The notes under the pieces are model-generated. The model had not been told where the DNA came from. It did no database searches and saw only the letters and a program-made list of their open reading frames with translations. A stretch of DNA of 64,000 bases, taken from contig NZ_CP114035.2 of assembly GCF_026898135.2 (NCBI RefSeq), positions 2,893,501-2,957,500 of the forward strand, read 5' to 3'. The position numbers and the translations under genes are program-made. This DNA is from Pseudomonas fortuita. GTDB lineage: Bacteria > Pseudomonadota > Gammaproteobacteria > Pseudomonadales > Pseudomonadaceae. Within the stretch, counting starts at the first letter, position 1. Each line of letters opens with the position of its first letter. This document shows, piece after piece, positions 42,827-52,855 of the stretch.

Positions 42827-44242
42827 TCAGCGTACGCTGGCCACCGTCTGCGGTTGCCAGCCGCCGCCCAGGGCTTTGTAGATGGAGACGATGCCGCGGT
42901 ACAGATCGACCTCCCCCTGGGCCTGCGCATCCTCAGCGCTCAGCCGCTCGCGCTCGGCGTCGAGCAGTACCAGGTAGTCCACCGTGCCTTCGCGATAGCG
43001 AATCGAGGCCAGCTCCGCGGCCTTGCGGCTGGCGTCGCTCTGGCGCATCAGCGACAGCAGGCGCTGCTGGGTCTTGTCGTAATCGCTGAAGGCGTTGGCC
43101 GACTCTTCCAGGGCCAGCAATACCTGCTGTTCGTAGTTGGCCAGAGCCCCTTCGGCATCGGCTTTGGCACCGCGCAGGCGGGCCCGCACGCTGCCCAGGT
43201 CGAAGGCCGCCCAGGTAATGCTGGGGCCCAACGCCCAGGCATTGGCTGCCGAGGAGCCGATCTGCGAGCCGCGAGCGGCGGTAAAGCCAAGGAAGCCACT
43301 GAGGCTGACGCGAGGGAACAGGTCTGCCGTGGCCACGCCGACATTGGCGGTGGCGGCAGCCAGCTGGCGTTCGGCGCTACGGATGTCCGGACGACGGCGT
43401 AGCAGCTCCCCCGGGTCGCCCACCGGCAATGCCTTGGCGATGGCCGGCAGGGCCTTGGGCGACAGGTCTACGCTGAGCGCGTCAGGGCGCTGGCCGAGCA
43501 GGGTGGCGATGCGGTGCCGCGCCCGGGCCTGTTCGGCCTGCAGTTGCGGCACGGTGGCTTCGACCCCGGCCAGGCGTGCATCGGCACGCACGACATCGAG
43601 GTCGTTGCCCACACCGGCATCGCGCAGGGTTTCGGTAATGGTCCGCGACTCCTGCTGGGTCTTGAGGTTTGCCAGGGCGATTTTCTCGCGCAGTTGCGCA
43701 CCGCGCAGCTGCCCATAGGCATCGACCAATTCGGCGATCAGGCTGACCTGCAACTGTTGCAGGTCGGCGGCAGCTACCGCTTCCTGGGCCTCGCTGGCTT
43801 CGATCTGACGCTGGATGCGGCCGAACAGGTCAAGCTCCCAGGCCATGTCCAGGCCCAGGTCGTAGCGCTCGCTGTTCACCCGCTGCGTGGTCTGGCCGGG
43901 GATCTGGCCCTTGCCGATGTCGCTGCTGGCGCGGCTGGTCACGACCGGGAACTGGTCGTTCTCGGCGTCTTCGCGGATCGAACGGGCGGATTTCAGACGG
44001 GCGAAGGCCACGCGCAAGTCACGGTTGCCGTCCAGCGAAGCCTGCACCAGCTGGTTGAGCACCGGGTCGTCGAACTGCTTCCACCACAGGCTTTCGAAGC
44101 GGCTACGGTCATAAGCTTTGGCCTGCACATCACTGTTCAGTAGTGCAGGTTCGGTGGCCGGGGCCTGGTAGTCCGGGCCTACCGCACAGGCCGCCAGGGC
44201 CAGTGCCAGCAGGCTTGGGGTCAGGGGTTTGAGCAGGTTCAT
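42827..44242 (-). CDS. oprN: RND efflux outer-membrane channel lipoprotein (OprN-like)
   Basis: A 471-aa TolC-type protein with a lipoprotein signal (ALALAACAVGPDY, cysteine near residue 19). Two repeated outer-membrane efflux domains follow (LDMAWELDLFGRI and ITWAAFDLGSVRARLRGAKAD are typical). It forms the trimeric exit duct of the efflux pump. Its ATG overlaps the mexF stop by four bases. The last gene of the operon, followed by a terminator. Confidence 0.92.
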   Translation of the reverse strand: MNLLKPLTPSLLALALAACAVGPDYQAPATEPALLNSDVQAKAYDRSRFESLWWKQFDDPVLNQLVQASLDGNRDLRVAFARLKSARSIREDAENDQFPVVTSRASSDIGKGQIPGQTTQRVNSERYDLGLDMAWELDLFGRIQRQIEASEAQEAVAAADLQQLQVSLIAELVDAYGQLRGAQLREKIALANLKTQQESRTITETLRDAGVGNDLDVVRADARLAGVEATVPQLQAEQARARHRIATLLGQRPDALSVDLSPKALPAIAKALPVGDPGELLRRRPDIRSAERQLAAATANVGVATADLFPRVSLSGFLGFTAARGSQIGSSAANAWALGPSITWAAFDLGSVRARLRGAKADAEGALANYEQQVLLALEESANAFSDYDKTQQRLLSLMRQSDASRKAAELASIRYREGTVDYLVLLDAERERLSAEDAQAQGEVDLYRGIVSIYKALGGGWQPQTVASVR

Positions 44243-47200
44243 GCATGGTTCTCCAGCACTTGAGCGTGTTCGGCCTTGCGGGCCTGGCGGCGCTCGACGA
44301 AACGGCGGATCAGGAAGAAGAACACCGGGGTCAGGAACAGGCCGAACACGGTCACGCCAATCATCCCCGAGAACACTGCCACACCCATGGCATGGCGCAT
44401 TTCCGAGCCGGCACCGGAGCTGAACACCAGCGGAACCACACCCATGATGAAGGCAATCGACGTCATCAGGATCGGCCGCAGGCGCAGGCGGCAGGCTTCC
44501 AGTACCGCAGCCAGCGGGTCAAGGCCTTTGGCCTGCTCATCCTTGGCGAACTCGACGATCAGGATCGCGTTCTTGCACGCCAGGCCCACCAGCACGATCA
44601 GTCCGATCTGGGTGAAGATGTTGTTGTCGCCACCTGACACGATCACACCGGTAATGGCCGACAGCAGGGTCATCGGTACGATCAGGATCACCGCCAGCGG
44701 CAAACTCCAGCTTTCGTACTGGGCGGCCAGCACCAGGAACGCCAGCAGCACGCACAGAGGGAACACCAGCAGCGCGGTGTTACCCGAGAGGATTTGCTGG
44801 TAGGTCAGGTCGGTCCACTCGAAGGTCATGCCGTTGGGCAGTTCCTCTTTCAGCAGCTTCTCGATGGCAGCTTCGGCCTGGCCAGAGCTGTAGCCCGGGG
44901 CTGCTGCACCGTTGATTTCTGCGGTGATGAACCCGTTGTAGTGCATGACGCGGTCTGGCCCGGAGGTGTCGCTGACCTTGAGGAAGGTCGCCAGCGGAAT
45001 CATCTCGCCGAGGTTGTTGCGCACTTTCAACTGGCCGATCTGCTCGGCATCGAGGCGGAACTGCTGCTCAGCCTGGACGTTGACCTGGTACGTGCGGCCA
45101 AAGCGGTTGAAGTCGTTGGTGTACAGCGAGCCCAGGTAAACCTGCAAGGTGTCGAAGATGTCGGTGATCGCCACGCCGTGGGTCTTGGCCTTTTCCCGGT
45201 CGATGGCGGCATCAACCTGCGGCACGTTGACCTGGTAGCTGGTGAACAGGCCCGCCAGCTCCGGCACGTTGTGGCTTTTGGCGATGATGTTCTGGGTTTC
45301 TTTGTACAGCGCTTCGTAACCCAGGTTGCCACGGTCTTCGATTTGCAGGCGGAAGCCGCCGATTGTGCCCAGGCCCTGTACCGGCGGCGGCGGGAAGATC
45401 GCGATGTAGGCGTCCTGGATATCGGCGAACTGGGCATTGAGTGCAGCCGCGATGGCAGCGGCCGACTGGCTCGGGTCCTTGCGCTCATCAAACGGCTTGA
45501 GCGGGGTGAACACAATGCCGCTGTTCGGGCTGTTGGTGAAACCGTTGATCGACAGGCCAGGGAAGGCCACCGAGTCGGCCACGCCAGGTTGCTTCAGGGC
45601 AATTTCGCTCATGCGCTTGATCACCGCCTCGGTACGGTCGAGGCTGGCGGCGTCAGGTAACTGGGCAAATGCCACCAGGTACTGCTTGTCCTGGGCCGGC
45701 ACGAAACCGGTCGGCGTGGACGAGAAGCCGAGGTAGGTCAGGCCCATCAGGCCGGCATAGACGAACAGGGCGATGCCGCTGGAGCGGATGACACGGCGCA
45801 CGCCACCCACGTAGCGGTGGCTGGCGCGGTCGAAGAAACGGTTGAACGGGGAGAACAGCCAGCTGCCCAGCAGCTTGTCGAGGAACCGTGAGAAACGGTC
45901 CTTGGGCGCATGGTGGTCCTTGAGCAGCACGGCAGCCAGGGCCGGCGACAGGGTCAGCGAGTTGAACGCCGAGATCACGGTGGAAATGGCGATGGTCAGG
46001 GCGAACTGCTTGTAGAACTGCCCGGTAAGGCCCGAAATGAAGGCCGCAGGGACGAACACGGCGCACAGCACAAGGGCGGTGGCAATGATCGGCCCGGTCA
46101 CTTCGCTCATGGCTTTTTGCGTGGCTTCCAGCGGTTTGAGACCCAGCCCGATGTTGCGCTCGACGTTTTCCACCACGACGATGGCGTCGTCCACCACGAT
46201 GCCGATGGCCAACACCAACCCAAATAGCGACAAGGCGTTGAGCGAGAAGCCAAACAGGTGCATCACCGCAAAGGTACCGATCAACGATACCGGCACAGCC
46301 AGCAACGGGATGATCGAGGCACGCCAGGTCTGCAGGAACAGGATGACGACCAGCACGACCAGCACCAGGGCTTCGAACAGGGTGTGCACGACTGCTTCGA
46401 TGGAGCCGCGCACGAAGATGGTCGGGTCATAGACGATGCTGTAGTCCATCCCTTCAGGGAAGTCCTTCTTCAGCTCGGCCATTTTCGCCCGCACTTCATC
46501 GGAGATCTCGATGGCGTTGGAGCCTGGGCGCTGGAAAATCGGGATCGCCACCGCTGGCTGGTTGTTCAGCAGCGAGCGCAAGGCGTACTGGCTGGAGCCG
46601 AGTTCGACCCGGGCGATATCTTTCAGGCGCGTGATCTCGCCATCGGCACCGGCACGGATGATGATGTTTTCGAACTCTTCCTCGTTGACCAGACGGCCCT
46701 GGGTGTTGATCGACAGCTGGAAGCTGGTGGAACCGGGGGCGGGCGGGGCGCCCAGCTGGCCGGCGGCCACCTGGCGGTTCTGCTCGCGGATGGCCGCGAC
46801 CACATCGCTGGCGGTGAGGTTGCGCGAAGCGGTCTTGTTCGGGTCCAGCCACACGCGCAGCGAGTAGTCGCCCATGCCGAACAGCTGCACATCGCCAACG
46901 CCGCCCAGGCGTGCCAGCTCGTCCTTGATGTTGAGGATGGCGTAGTTGGACAGGTAGAGCATGTCGTAGCGGTTGTCCGGTGAGGTCAGGTGCACGACCA
47001 TGGTCAGGTCGGGCGAGGCCTTGTCAACGGTGATACCGATACGCGTCACTTCTTCAGGCAGCTTGGGCTGGGTACGGGTGACGCGGTTCTGCACCTGCAC
47101 CTGGGCGTTGTCCAGGTCGGTGCCCAGGGCGAAGGTGATGGTCAGCGTCAGCTTGCCGTCTGCGGTGGACTGGGAAGACATGTACAGCATGTTCTCCACA

Positions 47201-47418
47201 CCGGTAATGGCCTGCTCCAGCGGCGCGGCAACGGTTTCGCCAATGACCTTGGGGTTGGCGCCCGGGAAGTTGGCACGCACCACCACGGTGGGCGGCACCA
47301 CCTCGGGGTATTCACTGATCGGCAGCTGGAACAGCGAGATCGAACCCGCAATCAGCAGCACCAGCGACAGCACCGCGGCGAAAATCGGCCGGGTAATGAA
47401 GAATTTCGAGAAGTTCAT
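44239..47418 (-). CDS. mexF: RND efflux inner-membrane pump (MexF-like)
   Basis: A 1059-aa HAE1-type proton-driven multidrug pump. The N-terminal helix (FFITRPIFAAVLSLVLLIAG), helix-4 residues GIVVDDAIVVVENVER (aspartate proton relay), the two large porter loops and the C-terminal half (LVGLACKNAILIVEFAKDEQ) are complete. Wording across the protein matches MexF more than MexB. It exports chloramphenicol-, quinolone- and trimethoprim-like molecules in P. aeruginosa; the same range is assumed here. 12 bases separate it from mexE. Confidence 0.93.
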   Translation of the reverse strand: MNFSKFFITRPIFAAVLSLVLLIAGSISLFQLPISEYPEVVPPTVVVRANFPGANPKVIGETVAAPLEQAITGVENMLYMSSQSTADGKLTLTITFALGTDLDNAQVQVQNRVTRTQPKLPEEVTRIGITVDKASPDLTMVVHLTSPDNRYDMLYLSNYAILNIKDELARLGGVGDVQLFGMGDYSLRVWLDPNKTASRNLTASDVVAAIREQNRQVAAGQLGAPPAPGSTSFQLSINTQGRLVNEEEFENIIIRAGADGEITRLKDIARVELGSSQYALRSLLNNQPAVAIPIFQRPGSNAIEISDEVRAKMAELKKDFPEGMDYSIVYDPTIFVRGSIEAVVHTLFEALVLVVLVVILFLQTWRASIIPLLAVPVSLIGTFAVMHLFGFSLNALSLFGLVLAIGIVVDDAIVVVENVERNIGLGLKPLEATQKAMSEVTGPIIATALVLCAVFVPAAFISGLTGQFYKQFALTIAISTVISAFNSLTLSPALAAVLLKDHHAPKDRFSRFLDKLLGSWLFSPFNRFFDRASHRYVGGVRRVIRSSGIALFVYAGLMGLTYLGFSSTPTGFVPAQDKQYLVAFAQLPDAASLDRTEAVIKRMSEIALKQPGVADSVAFPGLSINGFTNSPNSGIVFTPLKPFDERKDPSQSAAAIAAALNAQFADIQDAYIAIFPPPPVQGLGTIGGFRLQIEDRGNLGYEALYKETQNIIAKSHNVPELAGLFTSYQVNVPQVDAAIDREKAKTHGVAITDIFDTLQVYLGSLYTNDFNRFGRTYQVNVQAEQQFRLDAEQIGQLKVRNNLGEMIPLATFLKVSDTSGPDRVMHYNGFITAEINGAAAPGYSSGQAEAAIEKLLKEELPNGMTFEWTDLTYQQILSGNTALLVFPLCVLLAFLVLAAQYESWSLPLAVILIVPMTLLSAITGVIVSGGDNNIFTQIGLIVLVGLACKNAILIVEFAKDEQAKGLDPLAAVLEACRLRLRPILMTSIAFIMGVVPLVFSSGAGSEMRHAMGVAVFSGMIGVTVFGLFLTPVFFFLIRRFVERRQARKAEHAQVLENHA

Positions 47419-47430
47419 CGGTAGGTTCCC

Positions 47431-48672
47431 TTAACCGCGTGGCGCCTGGGCGCTGGCGACTTTCACGTTGTTGCCCGCCACCTTCGGCGCCGGGTTGCTG
47501 GCCTCCAGTGCCTGGCGCTGCTGGGCGAGGGCAGCGAGGGTCTGTTCGCTGGCCATCTGGGTTTCTTCCGGGGTGACCGGCGAGCCTGGGCGCACGCGCT
47601 GCAGGCCCTTGACCACGATGCGGTCATCCTTGCCCAGGCCGCTGCGCACGATGCGCAGGCCTTCCAGCTTTGGCCCCAGTTCCACGGCGCGGTAGGCGGC
47701 CTTGTTGTCCTTGTCCATGACCAGCACGAACTTCTTGCCAAGGTCGGTGCCCACAGCTTCGTCATTGATCAGTACGGCGTCGTACTGCGCGCTGCCCACC
47801 AGCTTCAGGCGTGCGTACAGCCCCGGGGTGAACTGGCCGTCGCGGTTGTCGAACACTGCACGGCCGCGGATGGTGCCGGTGCGCGGGTTGACCTGGTTGT
47901 CGACGAAGTTCATCTGGCCCAGGTGCGGGTTGCCGGTTTCGTTGGTCAGGCCCAGGTACACGGGGGTGCTCTGGCCACGCTGGCCTTCGCGCGCCAGCTG
48001 GGTGTACTTGAGGTACACGCGCTCGTCGGCGTCGAAGTAGGCGTAGACCTTGTCGGTGGACACCACGCTGGTCAGCGGGGTGACATCGGCAGTGACAATG
48101 TTGCCGGCAGTGAACTGGGCGCGGCTGACGCGGCCACTGATAGGCGCGGTGACGCGGGTAAAGCTGAGGTTCAGGCGCGCCAGGTCGAGTTGCGCCTGGA
48201 TCGCGTCGACGCCGGCGCGGGCTTCGGCGGCAGCGCTGCTACGCGATTCTGCAAGCTCGGCAGAAATGGCGTTGCTGTCGCGCAGGCGCTCGCCACGGCG
48301 GGCTTCGTTGGCGCTGCGAATGGCGGTGGCTTTGGCTTGTTGCAGTTGGGCTTCGAGGCGGCGGACTTCAGCCTGGAACGGGCGCGGGTCGATCTGGAAC
48401 AGCAGGTCGCCTTTTTTGACCTGGGCGCCTTCGGTGAAGGCGACCTGATCGATCTGGCCAGCGACCCGCGGGCGAACTTCGACCGTTTCCGGGGCTTCGA
48501 GGCGGCCGGTGAACTCGTCCCATTCGTTGATCGGTTGCTCGATCACCTTGGCCACAGTGACCTTCGGCGCGGCGGGAGCCTGCACGGCGTCTGGGGTTCG
48601 ACCGCAAGCGCTGATCACCACCACTGCCAAGGCAGCGAGGGGAAAGCGCAAGGGTTTGAGAGATTGTTCCAT
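47431..48672 (-). CDS. mexE: RND efflux membrane fusion protein (MexE-like)
   Basis: A 413-aa periplasmic adaptor with a lipoprotein signal (VVISACGRTPD). A lipoyl/alpha-hairpin core follows (VEVRPRVAGQIDQVAF, coiled coil around QAEVRRLEAQLQQAKATA) and then the C-terminal beta-barrel and membrane-proximal domains. It joins the pump and OprN channel. ATG at 48672 has GGAG seven bases upstream. First gene of mexE-mexF-oprN. No mexT-type LysR gene is adjacent, so the activator must be encoded elsewhere. Confidence 0.92.
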   Translation of the reverse strand: MEQSLKPLRFPLAALAVVVISACGRTPDAVQAPAAPKVTVAKVIEQPINEWDEFTGRLEAPETVEVRPRVAGQIDQVAFTEGAQVKKGDLLFQIDPRPFQAEVRRLEAQLQQAKATAIRSANEARRGERLRDSNAISAELAESRSSAAAEARAGVDAIQAQLDLARLNLSFTRVTAPISGRVSRAQFTAGNIVTADVTPLTSVVSTDKVYAYFDADERVYLKYTQLAREGQRGQSTPVYLGLTNETGNPHLGQMNFVDNQVNPRTGTIRGRAVFDNRDGQFTPGLYARLKLVGSAQYDAVLINDEAVGTDLGKKFVLVMDKDNKAAYRAVELGPKLEGLRIVRSGLGKDDRIVVKGLQRVRPGSPVTPEETQMASEQTLAALAQQRQALEASNPAPKVAGNNVKVASAQAPRG

Positions 48673-48747
48673 GGAGAACTCCGCCAATGTATTAGTAGTG
48701 GGCGGAGTGTGAGTGTCTTGCGCGTGAGGCACGAATCGAACGGGACG

Positions 48748-48787
48748 AAGGTTAATATCACGCTGAATGATATGTGTGGATCATTCA
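48748..48787 (-). promoter_or_regulatory. Candidate LysR-type (MexT-like) operator upstream of mexE
   Basis: A perfect 8-bp inverted repeat, TGAATGAT (48764-48771) and ATCATTCA (48780-48787), spacer 8 bases. On the minus strand the adjoining bases continue ATCA-N5-CGTGAT-N4-ACCTT, a partial match to the MexT nod-box pattern ATCA-N5-GTCGAT-N4-ACYAT. It lies about 75-115 bases before the mexE ATG, and the TonB receptor gene ends downstream of it. Confidence 0.5.
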
Positions 48788-48839
48788 TCGATGGCGGGCA
48801 TGATGGGGCTGCCCGGCAGCCCCGTTCGCGTGCATTCCC

Positions 48840-51266
48840 TCAGAACCGCCAGCGGGCATTCGCCACCAGGTTGCGTGGCTCACCATAAGAGCCGGAGCTG
48901 AACGTGCCCAGGCCGTCGTAGTACTTCTTGTCGAACAGGTTGTTCAGGTTCAGCCCCAAGCTCAGGTGTTCATCGAAGGCATAGTTGGCCAGCAGCCCGA
49001 CCACGCCATAGTCACGCTGGTGCGCCTTGGTGCCCAGGTCTGAATTGACCGCGTAGATATCGCTTTGCCATGTCATGTTGCCGCCCACTGTCAGCTTGTT
49101 CCAGTCACCGGGCAGGCGATAGGTGGTGGCCAGCTTGAACAGGTTCATCGGCTGGTTGGTCTCGACGCGGTTGCCCTCCTTGTCGTGGGACTCGCGGTAG
49201 GTGTAGCCGCCAAATAGATTCCAGCCTGGCAGTACCTCGCCGGAAATTTCCGTCTCGATGCCGCGGGTGGTGGTGCCGGCAATGGCCCGGTAGATTTCCT
49301 GGGGGCCACTGTCATCCACCAATTGCGGCGTGTTCTTCTGTTTGACTTCGAACAGTGCGGCGCTGGCGTTCAAAGCGCCGTCGTAGAACTCGCCCTTGAT
49401 GCCAAGCTCGTAGTTGTCGCCTTCGAGCGGGTCCAGCGAGGTATTGCTGGCGGTCTTGTAATAGGTCTGTGGCAGGAAAATCTGCGTCCAGCTGGCGTAC
49501 ACCGAATACGTGTCGTTCAGGTCCAGCACCACACCGGCGTAGGGCGTGACCACGCCGGACTTCTTCGTCCGGTCGCGGCCAGTGACCTCGCCGGTCAAAT
49601 CATCGCTGCTGTCGTCCTTCTGGTTCCACCAGCTGACCCGGCTGCCGAGGATGATCGACAGCGGATCATACGGCTTGAGGCGCACGGCGGCGTAGACACC
49701 GGACTGGCTCAGGCGTGACAGGCTCTCTTCGGTCTTGGCCAGGTGCGGTTTGCCATGGGGGTTGCCATCCCACTCATAGATGTTGTCGACCGCAGGGAAG
49801 CCGCGTTCGTAGGTGGGGTAGTTGAGGTGGGTGTAGGCCAGGTTGCTGCCCAACACCAGCTCATGTTCGCGGCCACCCAGCTGGAAGGGGCCGGTGGCGT
49901 ACAGGTCGAAATTGTCCTGGGTCTGGTAGCTGTCCAGGCGGTTGATATACATCGATACGCCGCTGCCGGTAAGCGGGTCGGGCGTACCGGCGCTGGCGGA
50001 GCCGGTGACGCCACGGCGGTACGCGTACTGGTGGCTGTATGCGGCCTTGGCGACCCAGTCGTTGGCCAGCTTGTGCTCCAGCATGCCGGTGAAGTTGTAC
50101 TGGGTATTGTTCAGGTAGCTCCAGCGTGCGGCCGGGTTGAACGACCGCGAGAAGTTTGTTGCGCTGCCATCGCTGTTGAACAAAGGGATGTGCCCGAAGC
50201 TGACGCCGTCGGCATTGTTGTTCTGGTAGTCGAGGCTCAGGCGCAGCAGGGTGTCTTCGCTCAGGTCGATGTCCAGGGCGCCGTACATCACGCGCTTGTC
50301 GGTCTTGTACCAGTCAACGAACGAGTTGGCGGTTTCGTACACCCCGACCAGGCGGCCACGGATGTTGCCGGCTTCGGTGAGCGGCCCGGAGACATCGGCC
50401 TCGGTGCGGTAGCGGTCCCATGAACCGACTTCGCCAGCCACCGTCGCCTGTGCATCCTCCGTAGGCCGCTTGCGCACCAGGTTGAGCGTGGCTGACGGCG
50501 TGCCTGCGCCACTGAGCAGGCCGGTGGCACCTCGTACCACTTCGACTCGGTCATAAATTGCCATGTCGGCCAAGGTACTGGTGAATTGCTGCGACTCGTT
50601 GGCGATTTGCGCAGGGATACCGTCGTACTGGAAGTTCTGGATCTGGAAGCCGCGGGCGTAGAAGGTATAGCGTTCGCTGTCACGATGGTTGCTGGAAAGC
50701 CCCGGTGTGAACTTCACCACATCGTCGATCGAGGCCAGGTGGTGATCATTCATCACCTGGCGCGTGACCACGCTGACCGACTGCGGCGTTTCGCGCAGTG
50801 ACAGGCCCAGCTTGGTTGCGGTACGGGTACGCCCGGTGGTGTAGGCACCGGTGTTCTCGGTGGTTTCGCCCAGGCCATCGCCCACCACACTGGTCGCGCC
50901 CAGCTGCACGGCATTGCCGGTTTCGGCTGGGTACAGCACATAGGCACCTTGCTCGGCAGGCGCAACGCCCAGGCCGGTGCCAGCCAGAAGAGTGGCGAAG
51001 CCCTGTTCGACACTGTAGGTGCCTTGCAGGCCGGCACTTTGCTTGCCAGCAGTGAGCTGGCTGTCGAACGACAGCACAATCCCGGCCGCGTTGGCGAAGC
51101 GGCCGAGCACCGTGCTCAGCGGGCCGCTGCTGATGGCGTAGGTCTTCTGCGCGTTGGCTGCCTGGGCCACGGCTGCACCGGGTAGCAGCGGCGCAAGCAG
51201 GGCGAGCGAGGCGCCGAGCAAGGCAAACGTGAGTGCTTGGCGGGGTGGTGAGATAAGGCGGCGCAT
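48840..51266 (-). CDS. TonB-dependent siderophore receptor with N-terminal signalling domain
   Basis: An 808-aa outer-membrane receptor. A signal peptide (ending AVAQA) is followed by an STN/secretin-TonB short N-terminal domain (YAISSGPLSTVLGRFANAAGI, about residues 40-115). The plug domain (SVSVVTRQVMNDHHLASIDDV) and the beta-barrel end in an aromatic residue (ARWRF). The STN domain means it transduces a signal to a FecR-type anti-sigma factor, as in FecA/FpvA/FiuA. The gene follows fecI-fecR-like genes on the same strand, 86 bases after fecR. AGGAAG lies five bases before the ATG. The siderophore is not predictable. Confidence 0.92.
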   Translation of the reverse strand: MRRLISPPRQALTFALLGASLALLAPLLPGAAVAQAANAQKTYAISSGPLSTVLGRFANAAGIVLSFDSQLTAGKQSAGLQGTYSVEQGFATLLAGTGLGVAPAEQGAYVLYPAETGNAVQLGATSVVGDGLGETTENTGAYTTGRTRTATKLGLSLRETPQSVSVVTRQVMNDHHLASIDDVVKFTPGLSSNHRDSERYTFYARGFQIQNFQYDGIPAQIANESQQFTSTLADMAIYDRVEVVRGATGLLSGAGTPSATLNLVRKRPTEDAQATVAGEVGSWDRYRTEADVSGPLTEAGNIRGRLVGVYETANSFVDWYKTDKRVMYGALDIDLSEDTLLRLSLDYQNNNADGVSFGHIPLFNSDGSATNFSRSFNPAARWSYLNNTQYNFTGMLEHKLANDWVAKAAYSHQYAYRRGVTGSASAGTPDPLTGSGVSMYINRLDSYQTQDNFDLYATGPFQLGGREHELVLGSNLAYTHLNYPTYERGFPAVDNIYEWDGNPHGKPHLAKTEESLSRLSQSGVYAAVRLKPYDPLSIILGSRVSWWNQKDDSSDDLTGEVTGRDRTKKSGVVTPYAGVVLDLNDTYSVYASWTQIFLPQTYYKTASNTSLDPLEGDNYELGIKGEFYDGALNASAALFEVKQKNTPQLVDDSGPQEIYRAIAGTTTRGIETEISGEVLPGWNLFGGYTYRESHDKEGNRVETNQPMNLFKLATTYRLPGDWNKLTVGGNMTWQSDIYAVNSDLGTKAHQRDYGVVGLLANYAFDEHLSLGLNLNNLFDKKYYDGLGTFSSGSYGEPRNLVANARWRF

Positions 51267-51352
51267 ACGGGCTTCCTGGGCGTAGGGTTTTCGGTGTATT
51301 GCCAGGGAGGCGAATGGGCGAGGGCAAATCGACAATGCCCTGTGCATTTTTT

Positions 51353-52315
51353 TCAGGCATTGCCTCTCAATGGCTCCACGCGTGTCCAGAAGCGGGTATG
51401 GCGCACCAGCTTTACCGGCAGCGAGCGGGCAACGGTAGCCAGGGTCAGGTCAAGATCGGTGAGCGAATAGGCGCCGGAAACCCGCAAGTGGCCGACGGCC
51501 GTGTCGCAGCCCAGGTAGCCGCTGCGGTACCGCTGTAATTCTTCGAGCAGGTGATCCAGGCGCCAATCGTCCACCACCAGTTGGCCTTCGGTCCAGGCCG
51601 CGTCGGTACTGGCCAGTGGCATGCGTTGCAGGATGCGGGTTTTGTCGAACAACAGGCCATGGCCACTGTCCAGGCGGGTTTGCTCGCCACCCGCGTTGAT
51701 CGGGTTCACGACGACGGCATGCTGGTAAACGCATACGCGGGTCTGGTGGTCCTGTTGCCTGACGCTGAACCGGGTGCCCAGCGCCCTGATGTGGCCTTCG
51801 GCAGTGCTGACCATGAACGGGCGGTGATCGGCGGCAGTTTCGACAAAGATCTCCCCGGCACGCAGCCGTAGCTGGCGGGTGTCGTTGCTGAAGGCAATGT
51901 CCACCGCACTGCCGGTGTTGAGGATCAGGCGGCTGCCGTCACTCAGCGTCAACCTGCGCTGTTCGCCGATGGCGGTGCGCACATCGGCCAGCCACGCCGG
52001 CGCATCGCGATAACCGCGCCAGCCCAGGGCGCCAAGCCCCGCGCCCAGCAACAGCCCCTTGAGCAGCATGCGCCGCTGCAGCGCCGGGCCCTGCTGGCCA
52101 GCACGCTCCAGCACGTCATGGCCCAGTGCGCCTTGTGCTTGGTTCAGTTGAGCCTGCAACATGGCCACCCGTTGCCAGGCCCACTGGTGCTGCGGGTCGG
52201 CCGCATGCCAGGCCTGCCAGCGTTGCTGCAGGTCCGGGTCGGCAGGGGCCTCGCCCAGCCGGGCAAACCACTGCGCGGCGGCGCTCAGTGCCTGTCTTTG
52301 GGGCAGCGGGCTCAC
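51353..52315 (-). CDS. fecR: FecR-type anti-sigma/signal transducer
   Basis: A 320-aa inner-membrane protein. An N-terminal cytoplasmic DUF4880 segment (AAAQWFARLGEAPADPDLQQRWQAW) is followed by a transmembrane helix near residue 85-98 and a periplasmic FecR domain (LTLSDGSRLILNTGSAVDIAFSN, EGHIRALGTRFSV). The C-terminal STN-contact region follows (LDHLLEELQRYRSGYLGC). It passes the receptor signal to the sigma factor. Its ATG overlaps the sigma gene stop by four bases. Confidence 0.9.
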   Translation of the reverse strand: MSPLPQRQALSAAAQWFARLGEAPADPDLQQRWQAWHAADPQHQWAWQRVAMLQAQLNQAQGALGHDVLERAGQQGPALQRRMLLKGLLLGAGLGALGWRGYRDAPAWLADVRTAIGEQRRLTLSDGSRLILNTGSAVDIAFSNDTRQLRLRAGEIFVETAADHRPFMVSTAEGHIRALGTRFSVRQQDHQTRVCVYQHAVVVNPINAGGEQTRLDSGHGLLFDKTRILQRMPLASTDAAWTEGQLVVDDWRLDHLLEELQRYRSGYLGCDTAVGHLRVSGAYSLTDLDLTLATVARSLPVKLVRHTRFWTRVEPLRGNA

Positions 52316-52842
52316 TGGGCGTGTTCCAGGGCAAACAGCAAGCAGTGCTCGGTGGCGCGGGCAATGTACTTGGTGACCGAACTGACTGATACGCCCATCT
52401 GGGCGGCGATGTCCTTGTAGCCCAGGCCACGCAACTGCGATAACAGAAACGCCTGCTTGACCTTCTTGCCCAGGCCTTCAAGCATCGCATCCAGTGCTTG
52501 CAGGGTTTCTACCAGCATCCAGCGTTCCTCGGGGGAAATCGCATACTGTTCGGGCTGTTCGGCCAACAGTTGCAGGTAGGCCTGCTCCAGTGCCCGGCGG
52601 CGGAAGCTGTCAATCATCACGCGCCTGGCCATGGTGACCAGAAAGTGGCGTGGCTCGCGCAGTTCACTGAGCAAAGGCTGGCTGCGGTCGGCCAGCAGTA
52701 CACGCACGAACGTGTCCTGGGCCAGGTCGGCGGCCTGCTGCGAACACTGCAGGCGGCCACGCAGCCAGTTCACCAGCCAGCCATGGTGGTTGGCGTACAG
52801 GCCGGCCAGGCTGTGTCCGGTCGAGGGGAGGGAGTCAGGCAT
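52312..52842 (-). CDS. fecI: ECF sigma factor, FecI-like
   Basis: A 176-aa ECF sigma factor. Sigma-2 region: AADLAQDTFVRVLL and EPRHFLVTMARRVMIDSFRRR (residues about 38-85). Sigma-4 region: FLLSQLRGLGYKDIAAQMGVSVSSVTKYI (about 130-160). This is the iron-starvation FecI group. A Fur-box-like palindrome lies 14 bases upstream, consistent with iron repression, and the TonB receptor downstream is the expected target. Confidence 0.92.
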   Translation of the reverse strand: MPDSLPSTGHSLAGLYANHHGWLVNWLRGRLQCSQQAADLAQDTFVRVLLADRSQPLLSELREPRHFLVTMARRVMIDSFRRRALEQAYLQLLAEQPEQYAISPEERWMLVETLQALDAMLEGLGKKVKQAFLLSQLRGLGYKDIAAQMGVSVSSVTKYIARATEHCLLFALEHAQ

Positions 52843-52855
52843 GGTGCTGTTGCGC

